Source of the DNA: Deltaproteobacteria bacterium
Lineage (GTDB): Bacteria; Desulfobacterota; Binatia; DP-6
Assembly: GCA_005888095.1 (NCBI GenBank)
Contig: VBKF01000137.1
Location: 1 to 64,000 of the forward strand
Direction of reading: 5' to 3'
DNA: 64,000 nucleotides
Positions within the stretch are counted from its first letter, which is position 1; each line of letters starts with the position of its first letter. Below, one piece after another: positions 59,286 through 64,000 of this stretch. The position numbers and the translations under genes were made by a program. Under the pieces are notes generated by a model. It was not told the DNA's origin. It was given only the letters and a program-made list of their open reading frames with translations, and made no database searches.

Positions 59286-59381
59286 GAGCGGGTTTTCCGC
59301 AACGACGCGCGGGGAATTTCCCGATCTCGCGCCGTCACTTTTGTCTTGGCGCGGCGCGCGGCGGCGCGTAGTATCCGCCGG

Positions 59382-60896
59382 ATGCGCCGCGTGGGACTCC
59401 TCGCCACCGTCCTCGCGTCCCTGGTCGCGAGTGCGGCGGGCGGGGAGGAGCGCACCCAGCCCCTGCTCCTCGTCCTCCGCGGCCGCAACCCGCTCGGGCT
59501 CGAGCGCTTCATCGCCAGACCGCATCGTCGCTGGCTCGATCCGCACGAGTTCGGGCGGCGCTTCGGGGCATCGCCCCGGTCGCTGCGGAGCGCCACGCGC
59601 TGGCTCCGCACGCAGGGCCTGCGCGTGCGCCATCGCTTCGCGGACCGCACCATGATCCAGTTCGACGGGCCGCCGGCGGCGGTGGCGGCGGCCTTCGGCG
59701 TGCGTCTCGTTCGCGCGCACGGCCGCTTCCGCAGCGCGCGTCCGCCCCTGCTTCACGCCGAGCTCGGTGCGCTCGACGTGCTCGGGCTCGACGGCGTGCG
59801 AGCCGCCCCGCGGTTCGCCGTCGGCCCGGCGGCGCGCACCACGGGAAACCGCTTCTACATCTCACCCGCAGACTTCCGTCGCATCTACGGCCTCGACGCA
59901 CCCGCCGTCGCCGCGCTTGCCGGCGCCGGCCAGCGGATCAGCATCCCGGCCATCGGCGACGCGGACGGCGCAGCGGTGGCGAACTTCCGCGCCTTCTTCG
60001 GCCTCCCCCCGACGACGCTCCACAGCATCGTGGCGGGTCAGGATCCGGGTCCCGGAGACGGGCCCTTCCGGACCGAGGCGACGCTCGACGCCACCTGGGC
60101 GGGTGCCGTGGCGCCGGCGGCGCAGATCGAGGTCGTCCGGGGCACCGACCTCTTTCTGATTCTTGCCCGGCAGGTCAACGTCAACCCCGCGCCGGTCATC
60201 AGCATCTCGCTTGCGGTGTGCAGCTCGCACGCCGTGCTCCGGCGCCTCGCGCGCGCCGCCGACGCGATCTTCCGGCAGGCGGCCGCCCAGGGCCAGACGG
60301 TGCTCGTCGCCTCGGGCGACACCGGAGCCTACAACTGCGGGCGGCGCGAGGTCGACGTGCTGGCCGCCTCGCCGCACGTCACGGCGGTGGGCGGCACGGA
60401 GGTCGACCCGCTGCGCGACGACGCCGGCAACGCGGTCGCCTATGGGAGCGAGCGCGCCTGGAACACCGGCTCGACGGCGAGCGGCGGCGGCCGCTCCGAC
60501 TTCTTCCCGCGGCCCGACTACCAGCGGGGAGGACGCGGCCGCGCCGTGCCTGACGTGGCGGCTCCCGCGGATGATTACCCGATCGGCGTGGGTTCCCACG
60601 TCGTGTGCTGCATCGGAGGCACGAGCGCCGCAGCGCCCGCCTGGGCCGGCGTGGTGGCGCTCCTCGCCGAGGCACGCGGCCAGCCCCTGGGGCTGCTCAA
60701 TCCCACCCTCTATCGCCTGGGACGAAGTCAGAAGCACGGGGGCCCGCGGGTTTTCCACGACGTCGTGCAGGGCTCGACCGGGGTGCGCGTCGGCCGTGCC
60801 GTGCGACCCGGCTTCACGGCGCACCGCGGCTACGATCTCACCACGGGCTGGGGCTCTCCCGACGTCCCGGCTCTGCTCGGCGCGCTCGGCGGGTAG
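59382..60896 (+). CDS. sedolisin (S53) family secreted protease
   Basis: A 504-aa protein with a signal peptide (VGLLATVLASLVASAAG) and a pro-kumamolisin domain to about residue 150. The catalytic domain shows the E/D pair in RTEATLDATWAGAVAP (about residues 232 and 236), the oxyanion Asp in ASGDTGAYNC and the nucleophile in CIGGTSAAAPAWAG (Ser near 414). A C-terminal calcium site lies in VVQGSTG and FTAHRGYDLTTGWGSPD. The enzyme is an acidic serine-carboxyl protease, active outside the cell after self-processing. I chose the ATG at 59382 (MRRVGLL); the frame opens 12 codons earlier. Confidence 0.92.
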   Translation: MRRVGLLATVLASLVASAAGGEERTQPLLLVLRGRNPLGLERFIARPHRRWLDPHEFGRRFGASPRSLRSATRWLRTQGLRVRHRFADRTMIQFDGPPAAVAAAFGVRLVRAHGRFRSARPPLLHAELGALDVLGLDGVRAAPRFAVGPAARTTGNRFYISPADFRRIYGLDAPAVAALAGAGQRISIPAIGDADGAAVANFRAFFGLPPTTLHSIVAGQDPGPGDGPFRTEATLDATWAGAVAPAAQIEVVRGTDLFLILARQVNVNPAPVISISLAVCSSHAVLRRLARAADAIFRQAAAQGQTVLVASGDTGAYNCGRREVDVLAASPHVTAVGGTEVDPLRDDAGNAVAYGSERAWNTGSTASGGGRSDFFPRPDYQRGGRGRAVPDVAAPADDYPIGVGSHVVCCIGGTSAAAPAWAGVVALLAEARGQPLGLLNPTLYRLGRSQKHGGPRVFHDVVQGSTGVRVGRAVRPGFTAHRGYDLTTGWGSPDVPALLGALGG

Positions 60897-60901
60897 AGCC
60901 G

Positions 60902-62113
60902 CTACGGGGCCTCGGGCGACGCCGCCTCGAGCTCCAGGCCGCCCGTCTCCGGCAGGCACGCGTAGGCGAGGACGGCGGCGGCGAGGCCGGCGATCGCGAC
61001 CAGGGTGATCCCGAGCCCCATGTCGGCGAGCCCAGAACCGAGCGCGCCGGCCGCGGCGAGCCCCGCCATCGCGCCGAGCACGCCGCCCGCCGTGAGCTGC
61101 GACGACGCCGTGCCGCGGAGACTCGTCGGAAAGAGCTCCGGCGCCCACGAGCGGAGCACGGTGGTCTTGCCGGCCTGACAGAAGACCATGGCGGTGAAGC
61201 TCGGCCAGAGCGCGGCGGGCCCGCCCAGAAAGAAGGCGGCCTCGGCCAGGGCGAGGCCCACGAAGAAGACGACCGCCGCCAGCCGCCGTCCGATCCGATC
61301 GGTGAGGCGCCCGCCGAACCAGAAGCCGGGCAGGCCGGCCCCGCCCGCGAAGATGATGAGGGCGCTCGTCTGCGCAGGGGACCACCCGTGCCGGCTCATC
61401 GGCCAGAACGCCGTGAAGGCGAAGCCGGCGACGTCGTAGCTCATGCCGAGAAAGAAGACGGCAAGCCCGGCGAGCATCCGTCCCCGGTAGGCGGGAGGCA
61501 GAAGGCGGCGGGGATGGTGCACACCGAGCGTCCAGCGCCGACTCTCGGGAATCGTGCGGCGGAGAAACGGGACGAGCAGGACCGGCAAGAGACTCACCAG
61601 ACAGAGGCCGCGCCAGCCTCCGGGAGCGAGCTCGATGAACGCCAGCAGGAAGGCCCCGAGTCCCGATCCGATGGAGTTGGCGACGCCGAGGAGGCCCTGC
61701 GCGAGCCCGCGGCGCCCGGCCGGCGTCTCCTCGACCGCGATGACCACCGCGGCGGAGAGCGCGCCCTCCTGAAACATCCGCGCGGCCGCCTGCCAGGCGA
61801 CGAGCGCGAGCAGCGTCCCGGCCGTGGCCGTCGCGGCGCCGAGCAGCGAGTACAGGAGCACGCAGGCGAGCAGCAACCGCCGGCGCCCGAAGCGGTCGAT
61901 CAGGTGGCCGAGGACGAGCACGCCGAGTGCGCCCGCACTGATGAACGCGAGCGCAAAAGAGAGCTCGGTGTCCGGCACCCCGAGGTCCCGTCCGATGGGC
62001 CAGAGCATGACGCTCACGATCGATCGCCCGTAGCCCTCGAAGAAGATGGCCAGGCCGAGCAGGCCGAGCAGCCGGCGGTGCTCGGCATCGAGCCGCGGCG
62101 GTGTGTCGGTCAT
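60902..62113 (-). CDS. MFS transporter (AAHS/sugar-type)
   Basis: A 403-aa permease with about 12 hydrophobic segments. The signature A loop GHLIDRFGRRRLLLACVLLY appears after helix 2, and its second-half copy is FGGRLTDRIGRRLAAVVFF. The ELFPTSLRGTASSQLTAGG segment near helix 10 is the (E)LFP...RG motif of the MFS sugar/aromatic-acid group (shikimate, benzoate, inositol carriers). It probably imports an organic acid by proton symport. It is convergent with the sedolisin gene (5 bp) and divergent from the SDR at 62237. Confidence 0.88.
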   Translation of the reverse strand: MTDTPPRLDAEHRRLLGLLGLAIFFEGYGRSIVSVMLWPIGRDLGVPDTELSFALAFISAGALGVLVLGHLIDRFGRRRLLLACVLLYSLLGAATATAGTLLALVAWQAAARMFQEGALSAAVVIAVEETPAGRRGLAQGLLGVANSIGSGLGAFLLAFIELAPGGWRGLCLVSLLPVLLVPFLRRTIPESRRWTLGVHHPRRLLPPAYRGRMLAGLAVFFLGMSYDVAGFAFTAFWPMSRHGWSPAQTSALIIFAGGAGLPGFWFGGRLTDRIGRRLAAVVFFVGLALAEAAFFLGGPAALWPSFTAMVFCQAGKTTVLRSWAPELFPTSLRGTASSQLTAGGVLGAMAGLAAAGALGSGLADMGLGITLVAIAGLAAAVLAYACLPETGGLELEAASPEAP

Positions 62114-62236
62114 GCTAGGTAGCTACCATAACGACAGACGGGCGGCGAACGTCCCGCCCCGCGCGTCCCCGTGGCCGGGGGCGCGTTCGTCGCCGGGCGT
62201 GGACACGGCGAGCCGTCCCTTGTAGAGGAGCCTGCG

Positions 62237-63049
62237 ATGGACAGGCTCAGGGGACACGTGGCGGTGGTCACGGGGGGTGCGTCCGGCATCGGGCGTGCAA
62301 TCGCCGAGCGGTTCGCGGGCGAGGGTGCGCGCGTCGCGGTCGTCGACCTCGACGGCGAGGGTGCGGAGCGGGTGGCGGGGGCGATCGCGGCGGGCGGGGG
62401 CGCCGCACGTGCCCACCGGACCGACGTCGCGGACAGCGCGCACGTGGACGCCATGTTCGCGCGGGTTGCCGCCGAGTGGGGCACCGTCGACATCCTCTCC
62501 AACAATGCGGGCATCGGGCAGCTCTCCGAGCCGCTGCAGAACCACCTCCTGGCGGTCGCGGGCGAGGTGCTCGCCGGCGCGCGCCGCTCCCTCGGCGTGA
62601 CCTGCCGCATGGATGACGCGGAGTGGCGGCGGATGGTCGAGATCCATCTGTTCGGGACCTTCTACTGCACGCGGGCCGCGCTGCGCATCATGGAACAGAA
62701 GAACGCAGGCGCGATCGTCAACATGGCGTCGGTTGCGGGGCTCGCCGGTATCCCGGGCCTCGCCCACTACGGGGCCGCGAAGGCGGGCATCATCGGCTTC
62801 ACGAAATCGGTGGCGATGGAAGTGGGGTCGGGCAACATCCGGGTGAACGCGATCGCCCCCGGCTTCATCGACACGCCGATGACGGCGGACATCCCGCCCT
62901 TTCTGCGCCAGATGACCACGCTGCGCACGCCGCTCGGCCGCACCGGGACGCCCGAGGAGATCGCCGCGGTGGCGCTCTTCCTGGTCTCCGACGAGGCGAG
63001 CTTCGTCACCGGGCAGGTCGTGAGTCCCAACGGCGGGCTCTATACCTAA
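62237..63049 (+). CDS. SDR family oxidoreductase
   Basis: A 270-aa short-chain dehydrogenase. The NAD site is VTGGASGIGRAIAERFAGEG, and the catalytic residues lie in NMASVAGLAGIPGLAHYGAA with K next (Ser, Tyr-x3-Lys). VDLDGEGAERVAGAI supports NAD use (Asp after beta-2). A 25-residue insertion lies between NNAGIG and MDDAEW (QLSEPLQNHLLAVAGEVLAG). The C-terminal GRTGTPEEIAAVALFLVSDE and VSPNGGLYT are standard. It is not closely similar to the tandem pair at 38.5-40.3 kb. The substrate is unknown. Confidence 0.9.
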   Translation: MDRLRGHVAVVTGGASGIGRAIAERFAGEGARVAVVDLDGEGAERVAGAIAAGGGAARAHRTDVADSAHVDAMFARVAAEWGTVDILSNNAGIGQLSEPLQNHLLAVAGEVLAGARRSLGVTCRMDDAEWRRMVEIHLFGTFYCTRAALRIMEQKNAGAIVNMASVAGLAGIPGLAHYGAAKAGIIGFTKSVAMEVGSGNIRVNAIAPGFIDTPMTADIPPFLRQMTTLRTPLGRTGTPEEIAAVALFLVSDEASFVTGQVVSPNGGLYT

Positions 63050-63071
63050 CATGACCGGGGGGGTTAACGCC

Positions 63072-63133
63072 TCCGGGGGCCCGTCCAGTGCTCGCGCGGC
63101 TGCGCCGCGCTGCGCGCTTCCGATGCCCCCGGA
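63072..63133. repeat. nested inverted repeats (REP-like or terminator)
   Basis: A perfect 9-bp outer repeat (tccgggggc at 63072-63080, gcccccgga at 63125-63133) encloses a 7-bp stem-loop (gcgcggc at 63094-63100, loop tgc, gccgcgc at 63104-63110). More GC-rich palindromic sequence follows to about 63170. It may end the SDR transcript. It also covers the first possible start of the next gene. Confidence 0.5.
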
Positions 63134-64000
63134 CCCCGCGCCGGGCTCGGCAAAGCCTCGCCCGGCTTCTGGGGCCGCGGCTGGGCCGCACTGGGCTGTG
63201 GTGCTCGCCATCATCGGCCTGGCGATGCTGCCACTTGGCTGCCGGCGGGGGCGGGAGGCGCCGCTGTTCACGGGCGAGCCGTACCTCGCGGTGTGGGCGG
63301 GTGACGCGGATCGGAAGAGCAGCGACTTCCTCGCCATCCTCGACGCCGATCCGACGTCGGCCACCTACGGCAAGGTGCTGCGCACCTATCCCGTGCGCTC
63401 GCGCGGCAACGAGCCGCACAACGTGAACGTCGAGCCGCGCGCCGATCGCCGTCTCTTTGCCGGCGGGCTGCTCACCAACCGCACCTTCGTGTTCGACCTC
63501 CGGCAGCCGCTCGCCGGAAAGCTCGTGGCCGTCGACGACGCCGGGCCCCAGCGGCGTCTCTGGGGGCCGCACGACTTCGTCTCGCTGCCGAACGGGCGCG
63601 TCGCCGTGACGTGCGTCGATCCCGCACGCTACCGGGGCGATCCGGTGGAGCTGGTGACGGCGGCCGGCGGGCTGCTCGAGCTGACGTCCGATGGGCAGCC
63701 CGTGCGCGAGATCCCGGCCCCGGACCCGGCCGCCCGGGGGCTGATCATCGCGCCCGCCGGCGCGGCGGCGGCGCTGGCGCTCGACCGCCTCATCACGACC
63801 AACCGGGGGCACGGGTACACCGCGCTCACCCGGGGCGAGGCCATGCCGGGCATCAGCGTCCAGGTCTGGCGGCTCGAGGATCTGCGGCTGCTGAAGACCG
63901 TCCTCCTCGAGGCCGGCGCCCGCGGCGAGGAGAACCTCGCGCCGGCAACGGCGCGCTTCCTTCACCGCGAGCCGCTGGTCTACGTGAACACCGCACAGGG
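63123..64000 (+). CDS. selenium-binding protein (SBP56) homologue, 3' end outside the window
   Basis: This open frame runs off the right edge. After a hydrophobic segment (WAVVLAIIGLAMLPLGCRRG, possible lipobox LPLGC) it reads YLAVWAGDADRKSSDFLAIL and DADPTSATYGKVLRTYPVR with SRGNEPHN, the SBP56/methanethiol-oxidase N-terminal signature (VWAGD..RK.PDFLAV.D.dP.S.TYG..........GNEPHH). Known members are beta-propellers that bind selenium or copper, and some oxidise methanethiol. The start is unsure: the ATG at 63123 lies in a hairpin region and gives an unusually long N-terminus, so a GTG near 63198 could serve. It would be periplasmic or membrane-attached. Confidence 0.75.
   Translation, partial: MPPDPAPGSAKPRPASGAAAGPHWAVVLAIIGLAMLPLGCRRGREAPLFTGEPYLAVWAGDADRKSSDFLAILDADPTSATYGKVLRTYPVRSRGNEPHNVNVEPRADRRLFAGGLLTNRTFVFDLRQPLAGKLVAVDDAGPQRRLWGPHDFVSLPNGRVAVTCVDPARYRGDPVELVTAAGGLLELTSDGQPVREIPAPDPAARGLIIAPAGAAAALALDRLITTNRGHGYTALTRGEAMPGISVQVWRLEDLRLLKTVLLEAGARGEENLAPATARFLHREPLVYVNTAQ

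Noticed and set aside
59300..59330. The near-palindrome ggggaatttcccg upstream of the sedolisin gene as an operator
   Set aside because: The dyad is only five base pairs per arm with one centre base; too short to call without other evidence.

Overview
This window comes from a very GC-rich (about 70% by eye), Gram-negative bacterial chromosome. The Gram-negative reading rests on a class A penicillin-binding protein, Tat translocase genes, a DUF1302-like outer-membrane protein and lipoproteins. Secreted cysteine-rich repeat proteins with CDDGNACT-type units, paired GMC oxidoreductase/gluconate-dehydrogenase-subunit-3 genes, several SDRs and a CaiB/BaiF CoA-transferase suggest an uncultivated lineage of the former Deltaproteobacteria (Binatota or Myxococcota-like). 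That placement is inference only. I see no rRNA, tRNA, CRISPR array, prophage or intact insertion sequence.

Left part (1-12.2 kb): a broken sulfatase at the edge, then a minus-strand metabolic cluster (CoA-transferase, PepP-like peptidase, YCII protein). Next is a minus-strand cluster of subunit-3-like protein, GMC oxidoreductase, E2-type acyltransferase fold and a winged-helix/PD-(D/E)XK protein. After it come a nucleotidyltransferase-like gene, an MRJP-family protein, a hypothetical, an M20 amidohydrolase, a 54-aa cysteine protein and an MFS transporter.

Middle part (12.2-38.4 kb) is dominated by surface and secreted functions. It holds a 1248-aa cysteine-rich protein with a recent internal duplication, a frameshifted Wzc-like tyrosine kinase, and a second GMC module. 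A 1032-aa protein follows with about 16 disintegrin-like cysteine units and a beta-helix. Next is a complete TetR/HlyD/ABC efflux operon resembling cecR-ybhGFSR, then a 2136-aa modular protein of four DNRLRE domains, twelve Ig-like repeats and a BNR-like C-terminus.

Right part (38.4-64 kb) is mostly housekeeping and accessory metabolism: tandem SDRs, PPOX and RNase Z-like genes, a HAD phosphatase, a DUF1302-like protein, a toxin-antitoxin pair whose toxin has a premature stop, DUF4911, tatC and tatA/B, a histone-deacetylase-family enzyme and PBP1A. A zinc-ribbon/MEMO/DegT operon follows whose gene junctions carry a 23-bp element encoding tiny overlapping open frames. Then come a DUF11 lipoprotein, ptsP, a TIR-like protein, a B12-radical SAM enzyme, a sedolisin, an MFS transporter, an SDR and a partial selenium-binding-protein homologue.

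Two themes recur. Operons are tightly coupled through ATGA or TGATG start/stop overlaps. There are also several signs of gene decay: fragments of sulfatase, DUF1501-like and one unknown gene, a frameshift in the Wzc-like gene and a nonsense codon in parE. The most unusual element is the 23-bp minicistron repeat at 50736-50804 and 51671-51693.
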